64,000 bases of DNA, from the NCBI GenBank assembly GCA_934045075.1, contig OW203736.1, forward strand, positions 2,090,591 to 2,154,590, written 5' to 3'. Positions within the stretch are counted from its first letter, which is position 1, and each line of letters starts with the position of its first letter. Made by a program: the position numbers and the translations under genes. The stretch is from Yponomeuta sedellus (taxonomy: Eukaryota; Arthropoda; Insecta; Lepidoptera; Yponomeutidae). Shown in pieces: positions 1 through 9,067 of the stretch. The notes below the pieces were generated by a model that did not search any database, was not told the origin of the DNA, and worked only from the letters and a program-made list of their open reading frames with translations.

Positions 1-400
1 ACGAACATGATCATTAGATGTTTCTTATACTCTGCAATTTTCTACTTTTGCTAAAAAATAATTAAATTTTTCATTAAGACTGATAGCATACTTTTTGCTT
101 ATTTTAGTTTAAAAAATAAAGACTGATTTGAGTTAAATCTCCTGAATTTTTATTTTCGCTATTTTTTTTACTGTCTTTCGATTTTTTTCAGTGCATTATC
201 TAGGTACGTTTGTCCCAATGCGAAGAAATGTTCTACAGCGCCGTGCCGGTCACATAGTATCAAAAAACCAACGGTGGGTATGGCCGGCGGCGAGAAAAAA
301 CGGATTGAATATGTCTATAGCTTGAGGCCACCGGTGACCCCCATGGCGCTATGATAGAGTAAGGAAGAGGTCACCGGTGACCCCCACGGCGTGCAACGTG
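1..400 (-). mobile_element. terminus of a piggyBac-like transposon
   Basis: This stretch ends at a TTAA (401-404). Read outward on the minus strand it begins CACGTTGCACGCCGTGGG and carries two copies of a repeat with the palindrome GTCACCGGTGAC. TTAA target duplication is the hallmark of the piggyBac superfamily, and subterminal copies of this kind are common near such ends. The sequence immediately after TTAA is the array unit, and the four sister positions (10282, 20158, 30038, 39906) hold the same TTAA without an insertion. No transposase ORF is visible in the 400 bases available, so the element may be non-autonomous or extend left of the window. The family name is inferred from the TTAA and the terminal pattern, not from a coding match. 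Confidence 0.6.
324..391. repeat. 25-bp subterminal direct repeat, two copies
   Basis: Copies at 324-348 and 367-391 differ at two positions. Each contains CACCGGTGACCCCCA followed by GGCG. They lie just inside the piggyBac-like end and are probably transposase-binding subterminal repeats. Confidence 0.7.
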
Positions 401-1191
401 TTAACATTCAATCCATCCGGAGTGGTGTCGTATTTTTTAAGATTGTGAGAAACGCCTCGAGGGGCTGCGTCGGAGGAGTTGTTCGGCAGTTCTTATGGTT
501 CGATAGTTTTGATTACGTTAACGTCCAAGCCTATCTATGGGAGGCGAACGGCTTTGACTCCGATGAGAACCATATGAGACTAGTTAGGTTTGTGGCACCC
601 AAGAAACTGGTTAGGGATACGATAATGTACGCAATGGGTCTGGACCACAACAAGTTCTCGGTGCAGCGAATTTATGAGGCTTTGAAGTCCTTTGCGACGC
701 GCGTCGTTGGAACGAAGGCGGTCTGTCCGGTCGCATATGATCTGGAACCGGACAGGATGTACCAACTGGCCAGTGCAATTTTTATTCACTGTTTTGTGAA
801 GAGATTCAGTATCTCTAAGGCCACGTCCGAGGTCACTGCGGAAATTCTGCAGATGCGCGAACAAAGTGGGTTTTCCCCGGCGCAAATCATGAAGAACTTG
901 TGGAAGAAATTGACTGGCAGTTCCCCTCCTGAGCCTGAAGATTTACGAAATGCCCCATTCGCTTATGCTGTCCATCCACCTGACAATCCAGGTAAAATTC
1001 CCTACGAAGGCACAGAGCCGTTAAATAGGGGAACTAGTTGGTTCCACAGGTTTCTCCACAAAATTATAGAGTGGTCCACGGTTCCCGCAAAATACTCCGT
1101 CGATCACAGACGCGGTAAAATTTTTGGAATTAAAAAATGTTCACTTCAAATTTATCTGTTCTTTACAGGTTTTGAAAGCTGTAAATGGTGA
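401..1191 (+). pseudogene. endogenous viral replicase fragment, 3' half only (copy e1)
   Basis: Same open frame as the downstream part of the other viral copies, beginning immediately after the TTAA at the piggyBac-like end, so its N-terminal half lies beyond that insertion. About 245 codons are open. The tail after residues VPAKYSV is read in a shifted frame compared with copy e5 because a TC dinucleotide is missing. The function of this portion is not recognised beyond being the continuation of the methyltransferase region. Confidence 0.75.
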
Positions 1192-1330
1192 TCTACAATG
1201 AAGAATGTTAACTAATTTTGATTATTTGCACTTCATATTTTCTGTCAAAAATATAAAATACTAGTGAAAGAATTACTTCGATACGTCAATTAGTTTCAAA
1301 TTTAGAAGTAAAACAAGTTGTAACCGCAAG
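1192..1330. other. AT-rich spacer downstream of viral fragment
   Basis: No coding potential or recognisable element seen. The same spacer follows every viral copy. Confidence 0.6.
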
Positions 1331-1542
1331 ACGCGGGCCGCCGCGTGATGTGACGTCATCGCACAACACGCTCAGTCTGGCTCACTTACACCCGTATTTA
1401 TAAAGAAGTAATTACTTGTTGCTAAGTAATTTCTTGCTTAAGTCATTACTTGACGCTAGAATTCTTGGTTACCAATTCTTATTCTATAGTCGGGTAACAC
1501 ACGTTACTTACTTGAGCAAAAGCCCAAGTATTACTTGATGCT
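1331..1542 (+). promoter_or_regulatory. CRE/TATA-like block with ATTACTTG repeats (unit 1)
   Basis: A GC-rich patch leads into a full CRE octamer TGACGTCA at 1351-1358, followed about 39 bases later by TTTATAAA (1397-1404), a good TATA-box match at promoter-like spacing. Three copies of ATTACTTGNNGCT follow at 1411, 1445 and 1530, plus the palindrome AAGTAATTACTT at 1406-1417. All of this is preserved in all five units. It could be a promoter, or part of an uncharacterised transposon end. No transcript evidence is available. Confidence 0.35.
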
Positions 1543-2012
1543 CGGTGGTTGTTACTGTGTGGCAACACTTCGTGACTGCGTTTCGTTTAAAGAAGAGGTA
1601 AACGTATGGTCTAGAATACTTTCACAAAGACTTATAATATTATTCTCAATATTACTAGATTCTATATTTTTTACATCAATTTATGTTAATTTTATACTTA
1701 AAATATAACAAAATCCATTATTTACTTTGATTTGGTCTCCAAGTATTTATTAACTAAATAATAAATACGTGGAAAAACGAAACGTCTGAAATATTATAAT
1801 CCTACCAAATGTAAATGTTTACTTTTACGAGTGGATTACATACTACAGCACGTGATTTCTTACTTAGAAATAGTATAGTTCATTTGTCAAACAAATCAAA
1901 GTACTTGTTGTGTAAATTTAAAACCGTTTGTTGTGCGTGTTTGGTAATTTGCTGTTACATTTTCCTATTTCTTTCGACAAAGAGAATACCATCTTTCGTA
2001 AAGAGGCTTATA
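1543..2012. other. AT-rich region without a supported gene
   Basis: Contains a 78-codon open frame at 1815-2051, rich in Cys and hydrophobic residues. It shows no similarity I recognise and sits in AT-rich sequence. Nothing else is seen. Confidence 0.5.
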
Positions 2013-3295
2013 GTTTCAAAACCTGCGAAGTCCACTTTTTTCTTAACGTAACATTTTTTTTTCAATAGCAACTTTTTTTGATTTTATAAAATCTGCTTAA
2101 ACGCAAATAATTCAAAACTGATTAGATCCAATAGTAAATCCACTCGAAAGTGTGCCGTTGGGAGCAAAATCAACAAAGTCCTTATTAGGTAGATTCAAAC
2201 AGCAAAGTCCTGTAAGCCAATGACATGCCGCTATTTCGGTCACGTGACAGCAAATTATTATGACGGAATCTAGTATATTCGGTGCGTTGTTGTCGACGAA
2301 AACAAAGTTTTTTAAGCAGTTATCGCTGTAATTTATTAGTAAATGTACATTCGTTGTAAAGATGGAAAAGTTCCCGACCGTGGTTGAAAAAACAAAGCCC
2401 GGAAACGGCAGAGAGACCCAGAAAAATGGAATCGAAACCAGTAAAAATTTGAGAGGTGAGTGTAATGTGGATCGAACAGTTTTGAGCCTTGCGAATGGAG
2501 TTCTGCAGAAAGCGACTATCTTAAAAAGCTAGGCAATACTGACTTGTTACATTTTTCTTTTTCATATAAGAGGGATGCTTTTTGGAGAGTCCAAAAAACC
2601 ATATATTAGTATGGCAAAGTAACCCATATATTATAAACGCGAAAGTAACTCTGTGTGTTTATCTTCCCGTTGCTATGAATATGAATTATAGTCCTTGTTT
2701 TTTTTTTTCAGATACTCTCCAAAACAGTTACCTAATAAACCTAACTGTACGCATAAAAAAAAATTTGCTTGTAACTCTCTAACAATGACTGATTTGAGTT
2801 CGTTTCATTCACGTTTTTATAAAAACAAGGACAAGCGATTGCAAGATGCTTTTATATTAAAGCATATCAAGGGAGCACCTACTGCCAGACGTCGGCCACG
2901 AAAGGCAACTCGCAAGGAAAAAGACATAAGTACTAAATATTTTATTTTCAGTCACTCCACAAAAAAAAATTTGAGTTTGTCAAAAAACTTTCTTAGATGT
3001 ACTTGGAATCAGAAGGTATAGAGTAGAAAATACAGCAAAGAGATTTCTAAAAGAAGGGCAGATTCCAGTAGAGAGACGAGGAGGAGACCTTAAGTCTCAT
3101 AAATACATGGCCAGGAAAATATCAGTTGTGGAATTTATAAAGAAGTTAAAGCATTTTAAGTATCGACTTTGGTTGAGAAGTATGTCCACAAGCGTCAAAT
3201 TCAAAACCAGCCATGTCCAATCGTCAGTTTCAAAGTCAGCAAAGTCCAACACTTTTTCACCTTTTTTATTTATGGGGGGTAGTGTTAATATGTAA
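2013..3295 (+). pseudogene. orphan insect transposon gene with flanking CAAAGTCC-type repeats (unit 1)
   Basis: Exon 1 (about 2362-2455) carries, in a degenerate frame, the basic motif KARKRQRDPEKW and ends at a good donor GAG|GTGAGT. Exon 2 begins after a poly-T tract and CAG at 2711, reads KDKRLQDAF and ARRRPRKATRK, and after a frameshift in the A9 run near 2965 reads CQKTFLDVLGIRRYRV and IPVERRGG. This series (basic RNPE.W start, KD..LQDAF, VC.K.FL..LGI, RRGK-like) is a widespread family of uncharacterised repeated insect proteins; the same family recurs at 61621. One stop in exon 1 plus the frameshift make it a pseudogene. Five related 19-22-bp direct repeats flank it (2013, 2163, 2191, 3199, 3227), suggesting an element extending from about 2.0 to 3.3 kb. 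Confidence 0.6.
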
Positions 3296-3387
3296 ATGGT
3301 AATTTAAATGAAATTAGAGTTAGGTACTAATGCTTAAATCAACAATTAAATCATTTTCTAAGGTGATATCAACGAAAATTTTCTAAG
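3296..3387. repeat. short direct repeat TTTTCTAAGGTGATA
   Basis: Two copies of TTTTCTAAGGTGATA lie within about 40 bases just upstream of the SANT-like gene. They may belong to the left subterminal region of Harbinger A. Confidence 0.5.
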
Positions 3388-4890
3388 GTGATAAGAAAGA
3401 TCTCTCTTGTAAAATGTAGGTGTCGGGACTTAGCAGGTTTTGAAACTATACGCCTTGGCTCAAGAACTCGACCGAAAAAAACCGTTCTCGAGTTTGTTTT
3501 TAAATATAATACAAAAATACGATGCGGTGTTAAGCTGCAAACAAACAAACGCTACAAGCGCTCTAAAAAAGAAGCAGTCATGGGAGAAAATAGCAAAAGA
3601 ATTTAACGAATCTTCTATTTACACTATTTTTATTTTTAATGCACTAACCCGTGCTAAGGAACAAATTTAATTGGTAGAGCGCTGGTACGGATAGCCAGAG
3701 GTTGCGGGTTCGAATCCCGGCATGGGTGAAATTTTTAGCCTCTAAAAATAATCTAATAGGTTTTGAATCTTCTATTGTTACTCAAAAGGTAAATACATAA
3801 GTATTTTATTAACTTCTATTATTTACGGGTATGTATGTAGACTCGCATTTGTGTGGCGTGGTCTTTACCTATGCAGCGTAATAATATTGGTTGTAGTTTT
3901 AGGCAGTTACTGATTAACTAATTTCGTGATTCATTATTTCAGGCGGCTACAAAACAATTGATAAAGCTATGGTATAATATGAAGGCGAAGGCAAGGGAAT
4001 CTAAGACGAAAGAAAATATTCGTCATTTAACAGGAGGTGGGGCATCGGTCATGGATATGGATCCTGTTGATTCTAAAGTGATGGATATTGACAAAAATAT
4101 TTTAACTAACATCGCTGTGGATATTGACAGTGAGATTGATGGTAAGAAACTTCTTTAGCCATTTCTGTTTATTTTTATAACTGAGAGACAGGTTTCTTTT
4201 TTGAGAAAGTATTTGGCTATACATCACCATGCAGGCCAAATTTGGATTGGTGAAGACGGTGAAGACTTGTAAAAAGGTTTTAAGTCAGGACCTCTGACTT
4301 GACTTAGCTACTATCATCCGATGACAGCCGGCACCTAGAAATGCTTATAGCAAACTAATATAATGTGTACCACACAGCTGTCAAAAGAATCCAGGAACTA
4401 ACAGATGTTGCAACTGTAGGCTTGTTTACTTTAGTTACTTCCATAGTTAATACTTAATAGTCACAGCTTCGGTTATTTTGGAAAAAAAATGCTTTTGACT
4501 TTGATTTTGACATCATTATTCTATTACAATTGTATTTAATTTGTTATTATACTCCTCCAAGAAACTGGAAAGGTGCTGTGTCGTTAGTACCCAGTTAGTA
4601 ACAAGGGATAGTTAGTACCTAGTATATGAGTCATAATAATTTGTGACTTTCTGCTTTACAGGAAGCATAGTTGTATTAGGCGATGCTAATAATGAAGCCT
4701 GCTGTAAAACCACAGAAGCATCCGGAGGAAAGGATCAGGAAAAGGAAATAGAGTCCAAAAAAAGGAGAATTCAGAAAATTTTAAAAGTAACAAAATTGAT
4801 TTTTTTAAATGTTAAATATTGGAAGAAGAGTTAGAATTTAAGAAAAGAATGCATGAGGAACAACACAAAACTGTAATATTGGAAACATAG
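3388..4890 (+). pseudogene. Harbinger A partner: Myb/SANT-like DNA-binding protein, three exons (unit 1)
   Basis: The first exon reads KYDAVLSCKQTNAT, KKKQSWEKIAKEFN, then after a SINE insertion ESSIVTQK and donor GTAAAT (3789). Exon 2 (3943-4141) starts after TTATTTCAG and reads TKQLIKLWYNMKAKARES and LTGGG; donor GTAAGA. Exon 3 starts at 4662 after TTTACAG and ends in a Lys/Glu-rich coiled-coil-like tail with stops. Together this is the Myb/SANT-like domain (Myb_DNA-bind_5 type) of PIF/Harbinger accessory proteins, which bind element ends and import the transposase. The SINE at 3620-3764 and late stops make it non-functional. The opposite-strand transposase exon lies directly downstream. 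Confidence 0.7.
3620..3764 (+). mobile_element. tRNA-derived SINE inserted in SANT-like exon (unit 1)
   Basis: Flanked by the target duplication GAATCTTCTATT (3608-3619 and 3765-3776). Contains GGTAGAGCGCTGG and the B-box-like GGGTTCGAATCCCGG of a tRNA, then a short 3' part AAATTTTTAGCCTC. The 5' tRNA end is missing, and the first 45 or so bases occur in the opposite orientation relative to the tRNA compared with the SINE at 5511, suggesting a 5' inversion. Confidence 0.75.
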
Positions 4891-5050
4891 CACGAAGAAA
4901 AATTGTTCGAAATTTAAATTTAAATAAAAATCAAAGAACTAGAGAAATATGGCAAGTGAATATTGTAGTATTAAAATCTGATTTTTTTAATTTTTTCTTT
5001 CATAGGTAATAAAAATGTAAGTGTGAATATTGGTTTAATTTTAAATGAAT

Positions 5051-5396
5051 TCAAAACATATAATAGCGTGAAATCATATTAGCTCGAAGAACTAAACCAT
5101 CACTGGTACCTGTGGTGAATGCCATTGTTGTATAAGAAGGATGAACATTATAGTCCATAGTATTATCAAGCTCAAAAGTGTCATTAACTTCTATTCCAAT
5201 GTTGTGGAGCACAGCACAAGCAATAATTATATTGGCTGTTGTCGAAAAATTAGTAGCTAAGCCGATTTGTAAGCATGGAAACATTCTTTTCCATACTACA
5301 AATAATCGTCCCACTGAAATTCTAGATTTTATTTGCACTTTATTGTATCTCTCCTCGTGGACAGTTCTGGAATTAGAGACCGGAGTCATTAGATGC
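5051..5396 (-). pseudogene. Harbinger A transposase, C-terminal exon (unit 1)
   Basis: Minus-strand exon starting after TTTATTTCAG. Reads VGRLFVVWKRMFPCL then ACAVLHNIGIE, the conserved C-terminal block of HARBI1-type transposases (VERLFGVWKRRFP and CAVLHN) that follows the last acidic residue of the DDE_Tnp_4 fold. The exons with the first two catalytic Asp residues are absent; the sequence upstream on this strand is an intron remnant and then a SINE. Probably a dead fragment of the same element as the SANT-like gene. Confidence 0.75.
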
Positions 5397-5510
5397 CTGA
5401 AATAAAAAGTGCTTTATAGCTAACTCTCACAGCCACATATTTATTATGATTTGAGGACCATATGGCACATATCAGGTATTGATAAATTGTGGTTGTATAT
5501 AAAAACCTAT

Positions 5511-5801
5511 TTATTTAGAGGCTAAAAATTTCACCCATGCCGGGATTCGAACCCGCAACCTCTGGCTATCCGTGCCAGCGCTCTACCAATTGAGCCAATG
5601 GGCGACTCACCGGCATCAGTGAAATTTCGAACCTCTTTACACTATTCTCTATATTACGTACAGGCAGCGACATCTGGCTTAAGCAAATGCATCACTTACA
5701 GCCCCGACTACCTACTTGGCAGTTAGGTTTTACATCGGAACGATATCACTGTACCCACATGATCATACTATTTTTATTTTTACCCGTGTTAAGGACAAAT
5801 T
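5511..5801 (-). mobile_element. tRNA-derived SINE, 291 bp (unit 1)
   Basis: Bounded by TAAAAACCTAT at 5500-5510 and 5802-5812. On the minus strand it contains a tRNA-like cloverleaf: acceptor arms CGCCCAT and ATGGGTG, D-arm GGCTCAATTGGTAGAG, anticodon arm CTGGC/GCCAG with loop ACGGATA, and GGTTCGAATCCCGG. No T at position 33 and extra flanking sequence argue for a SINE head rather than a functional tRNA gene. It interrupts the 5' side of the DDE fragment that follows. Confidence 0.75.
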
Positions 5802-6172
5802 TAAAAACCTATCATTCCTTCCATTGGTTTTTCGAAAAAAATGATATATTTATACTTGATCGAGGATTTCGTGATGTAATCGAAAAAATGAACGAGGTTG
5901 GGTGTAAAACATACCTACCACTAACGAAAGACGAAGACCAACGTCAGCTTACTACCTCTCAGGCAAACGATTCCCGGAAAGTTACGTTATGCCGTTGGGT
6001 AGTAGAAACAATCAATGGTCGTTTAAAGAATCAATTTAGACAACTAAGGTCCCAATGTGTCAATTTAGCTGCACCTCATCTAAAACAAGAAGTAAGAATT
6101 GCTTGCGCATTACTAAACGCGTTTGGAAAAAGATTGGAAGACCACCGACTCGCAGATGAAATAATTAATTAA
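5802..6172 (+). pseudogene. ISL2EU-like DDE transposase, C-terminal fragment (unit 1)
   Basis: Reads NDIFILDRGFRDVIE (the second catalytic Asp region), TSQANDSRK, and CRWVVETINGRLKNQFR (the Glu block), then CALLNAFGKRL and a stop. This spacing matches DDE_Tnp_4-type transposases of ISL2EU-like elements. The N-terminal half is missing and the SINE lies at its 5' edge. No promoter or start codon of its own is evident. Confidence 0.65.
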
Positions 6173-6247
6173 ATATATTTAAAACATGATGCCCCAAACC
6201 GTCTGTCTGCGTTGGTGATAGAAAACAATTTCAATCAACGTAGAGGA

Positions 6248-6275
6248 GCTTTTCAAGCTCTATAGCTTGAAAAGT
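6248..6275. repeat. short palindrome (unit 1)
   Basis: GCTTTTCAAGCT and AGCTTGAAAAGT form a hairpin with a 4-base loop. In units 4 and 5 it is directly followed by a second, longer palindrome that units 1-3 have lost. Confidence 0.8.
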
Positions 6276-6729
6276 GTTCAAAACCTTTCACATGATGAAC
6301 TGCTTTAATATCTTTGGGACCTTATCAAGTGGAGCAAGCGAGAAGTTACTACGGTGAACACGTGAAAGAAGATGGAACATTTTTTATCGAAGTGTATGAA
6401 GATTATTTTATAAATAGATTATAATCTTAACCAATTCGGCATTTTAGCTGCCAATCCTTGGCTTGCAAGAGCTAAAATACATTAGCGACATCAATCTACC
6501 CGCATGTATTTCGTATACGTACTAATAGATAACAGTTTGGAAAAAAGCCTACGCGCAAGACCTATGTCGCCCGGCCTAATTTTACCGTTTAAATATTACG
6601 CAAATCAAGCTTGCCTTCCGCTTATAACTTTCACCTTCTTCTTGTGAGCTTTCTAAACTTTCTTCTGAAACTCTGTGAACTGTCTTCTTCCTGATTATAC
6701 CTTGCTGTGGACTATACAAGTGAAGTTCT
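6276..6729. other. spacer between DDE fragment and Harbinger B
   Basis: Holds short degenerate open frames and the region 3' of the transposase exon (ETVHRVSEES-like Glu/Ser-rich reading on the minus strand). No confident gene. Similar in all units. Confidence 0.4.
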
Positions 6730-7203
6730 TTATTTCCAACGTTCGAGCCCCTGTACAAATATGCGAAAACGAGAAGCTAGTATACCAAAACAGTATCTAC
6801 TGAGCATATAATTAAATATCTTTTCCTTGTCAGTAAGTCTAGCACCTTTGTATGGCTTGAGTAAATATGTTTTTAATGGAAATGCATCGTCAGCTACTAT
6901 CAAACCATTTTTTGGTAGTAATCTACTTTCAAGACTTAAAAAAAGAGATGAATTTTGAAAGACACCCCCATCAGAAAATCTGCCATGACAACCTATATCA
7001 ACATACGTGAAGCAATAATAATCATCAGCAAGCGCTAGTAAGATTATGCTGTTTGCCCCTTTGTAATTGAAATAATCAGAGCCACAAACAGGTGGAGCCT
7101 TTATAACAATATGTTTGCCATCAAGAGCACCATAGCAATTTGGGAAATTCCATTTATTTCGGAATCCATCTTCTATTATCTTCCATTCATCTGTGCTTGG
7201 CAT
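6730..7203 (-). pseudogene. Harbinger B transposase exon 2 (unit 1)
   Basis: Starts right after an acceptor TTATTTCAG and reads FPNCYGALDGKHI (first catalytic Asp), FTYVDIGCHGRFSDGGVF (second Asp region), LLPKNGLIVADDAFPL and LLKPYKGARLTDKEKIFNY, then CFGILASRFRIF. This is the DDE_Tnp_4 catalytic domain of PIF/Harbinger (HARBI1-like). The core usually written RARRxVEN before CFG is replaced by Y because of a net 18-base loss relative to unit 4, so the Glu that normally belongs to the catalytic site is missing here. It ends soon afterwards. Confidence 0.85.
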
Positions 7204-7250
7204 CTGAAATAAAAAACTTTTTATTTATTATTTTACTATGTTTGTTACAG

Positions 7251-7907
7251 GAAAAAAGAAGTGAACCCCCGAACAGAAACAAGTCATTGCCTTCTACGTC
7301 TCTGGCTGAATCAACTGTTTCTCACCCAGGAAAGAGTACAACAGTACATAATAAATAAAAAAAAAGAAAATTAGATGGTGACATAATAGCAGCCGTGGAA
7401 AAACTGCATGAAATCAGTAAAACTTCTAGACCGTCCAAACCAAACCACTGAAGATAAGTTTGAAACGTTTGCCAAGATGCTGGCAACACAATTACGGCAA
7501 ATGCCTCTGATATTGGCACTAAAGACCCAAATAAAGTTACAAACTGTTAAAAATGCTGCGCGTATTCAGAATGCATTAAGAAGTTCGCATGATCATCAAG
7601 GTCCATCGCCAAGTTGGCTTTCAGTTTCATCAAACCTCCACAGCACTCTGAGTCGACACAGCCTCATACTAACTGGACATCTGCTATTCCTGTGGCCACT
7701 GCGCAGGAGGAATCCTACGTTTCAAATGTCTCAAACCATTCACAGGTTTATTTGGTATCTCAAAATGAATCTGCTGACCCTGATCAAGTATATTTGGTCG
7801 TACAACAAATCAATGATTATGTAGTTACTGAAAATAATAATAATACTTCTTGTTTTCAAAGCCAAAATGATATTTTGCAAAAAGCTGTATCTAAGACATT
7901 TGACTAG
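7251..7907 (+). pseudogene. Harbinger B partner: MADF/BESS protein, C-terminal exon (unit 1)
   Basis: Opens after TTTGTTACAG on the plus strand. Contains EDKFETFAKMLATQLRQMPL followed by an aliphatic/Gln-rich stretch, a BESS-like motif typical of MADF-BESS partner proteins of PIF/Harbinger elements. The reading needs frameshifts at an A9 run near 7358 and later; the last part reads VYLVSQNESADPDQVYLV and ends at 7907. It lies wholly inside the intron of the opposite-strand transposase. Confidence 0.55.
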
Positions 7908-8014
7908 TGCGTGGGTGGTATATTAAATAAGTAATTAATGTGACTGATTATTAATAAATATAAACATAATTAAATGTGTAGTTTTATTTTAGTAAGTATA
8001 TTACGTAAATTAAA

Positions 8015-8500
8015 TTAAATTTCTTCTAAGACTTCAGGAATGAATTTGCAAATTGTTGATTTTGATACTCTATATAAATAACATAAAGAGTCATAACTAT
8101 CCCCACTTGCAATAAATCTGAGTGTAACTTCTAATTTAAATTTTGCTGTAAATGCATTTCTCATTTGGGTGTCTTGTTTCTGTATTTTCGAATGTACCTT
8201 GTTTAATAGCTGATTAAAACACTGTTCATTCATGCGTAAATGATGTTTGTACGAATGCTTATCTTCTTCAGCAAATTCCTTTAGAAGGCGGTTTGATGCC
8301 CCATGTTGATCTCGTCTTGCAATCCAGTTTCGCACCCAAACACGTTTTCTCGGCGATAATCTGTTAAGTATCCTGTTTTTCAGGCGTTCAGCCAATAACT
8401 GTGATATTATTTCAACAGCTTGCAAAATTATTAGAGATTCCATATTTTCGACTTGCAATGCGAAAATATGGAAAATATCGAAAATACGCTTTCTTCGCAT
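8015..8500 (-). pseudogene. Harbinger B transposase exon 1 (unit 1)
   Basis: N-terminal helix-rich region of a HARBI1-like transposase: RVWVRNWIARRD, LLKEF, LRMNEQCFNQLLNKV, FTAKFKLEVTLRFIASG, YRVSKSTICKFIPEV. The order LRFIASGDSY...SKSTIC...IPEV is the helix-turn-helix segment preceding the catalytic exon. The probable start is the MESLII Met rather than the upstream Met. It ends in TAA before any clear donor, so the splice to exon 2 may be lost. Confidence 0.8.
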
Positions 8501-8526
8501 TTTCTATCTTTTATGATGAAAAAAGA

Positions 8527-8632
8527 ATAGCAAATGTAAATCGGCGTCTTTTTTTAGCACTATTTTATTTAGCATGCTTAAAAATCAATGCTTAAATAGC
8601 ACGGAAATTTAGCAAATGTAAACCAGCCTTTA
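8527..8632. repeat. Harbinger B right terminus with AGCAAATGTAAA repeats (unit 1)
   Basis: AGCAAATGTAAA occurs twice, the second followed by CCAGCCT and then TTA. Read outward on the minus strand this is GGCTGGTTTACATTTGCT, a plausible PIF/Harbinger-type terminal sequence next to a TTA target. No matching left terminus was found in the unit. Confidence 0.5.
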
Positions 8633-9067
8633 CTGGGAATATCCAAGCATTCCGTATATACTCGTAATGTAATAGTGGAATACTATAAGACAACTCAGTT
8701 TAAAGCTCCGAAAAGACCTGGATGAAAACTGTATTTTAAAGAGAAGTTGGACGATTTTACGTGCTCCTTACAATAAGAAGTCATATTCAGTTTTTTTTTC
8801 AACAGCGTTGCACCTACAGTCGAAAAGGTAATATTTTAATGCAACATATTCCTCTAATATCAAATTTAACGCAACATATTCCTCTAAAATCTACTCCTGA
8901 TAATATCAAATTTGGGTGTTTTACTGATACAGTTAGCTAGTGCCGCATTTTAAAATAGTTAAAAAGATGATAGATAATATATATTTCCATGTTTATTATT
9001 TAATCCTATTTTAAGTATTAGTGTGGCTGCATAATATTCAGCCATCAGCCACCTAAACTGTCTCTCG
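8633..9067. other. AT-rich spacer with short direct repeats
   Basis: Contains two copies of GCAACATATTCCTCTAA near 8840 and 8879 and two copies of AATATCAAATTT. No gene seen. It precedes the viral fragment in each unit. Confidence 0.5.

Noticed and set aside
580..885. Antisense 101-codon open frame within the viral fragment, repeated in each copy
   Set aside because: Shadow of the open sense frame; no start context or independent similarity.
1815..2051. 78-codon Cys/hydrophobic-rich open frame
   Set aside because: AT-rich, no recognisable motif; its repetition only reflects unit duplication.
2013..3248. CRISPR-like direct repeats
   Set aside because: Only five imperfect copies with irregular spacing around an insect transposon gene in a eukaryotic genome.
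3660..3730. Functional tRNA gene call
   Set aside because: 5' acceptor half is missing and the sequence is bounded by target duplications; it is a SINE.
5530..5610. Minus-strand tRNA gene with anticodon GGA
   Set aside because: A cloverleaf can be drawn, but position 33 is C, the T-stem is imperfect, no serine-type long variable arm is present, and it lies inside a TSD-bounded SINE.
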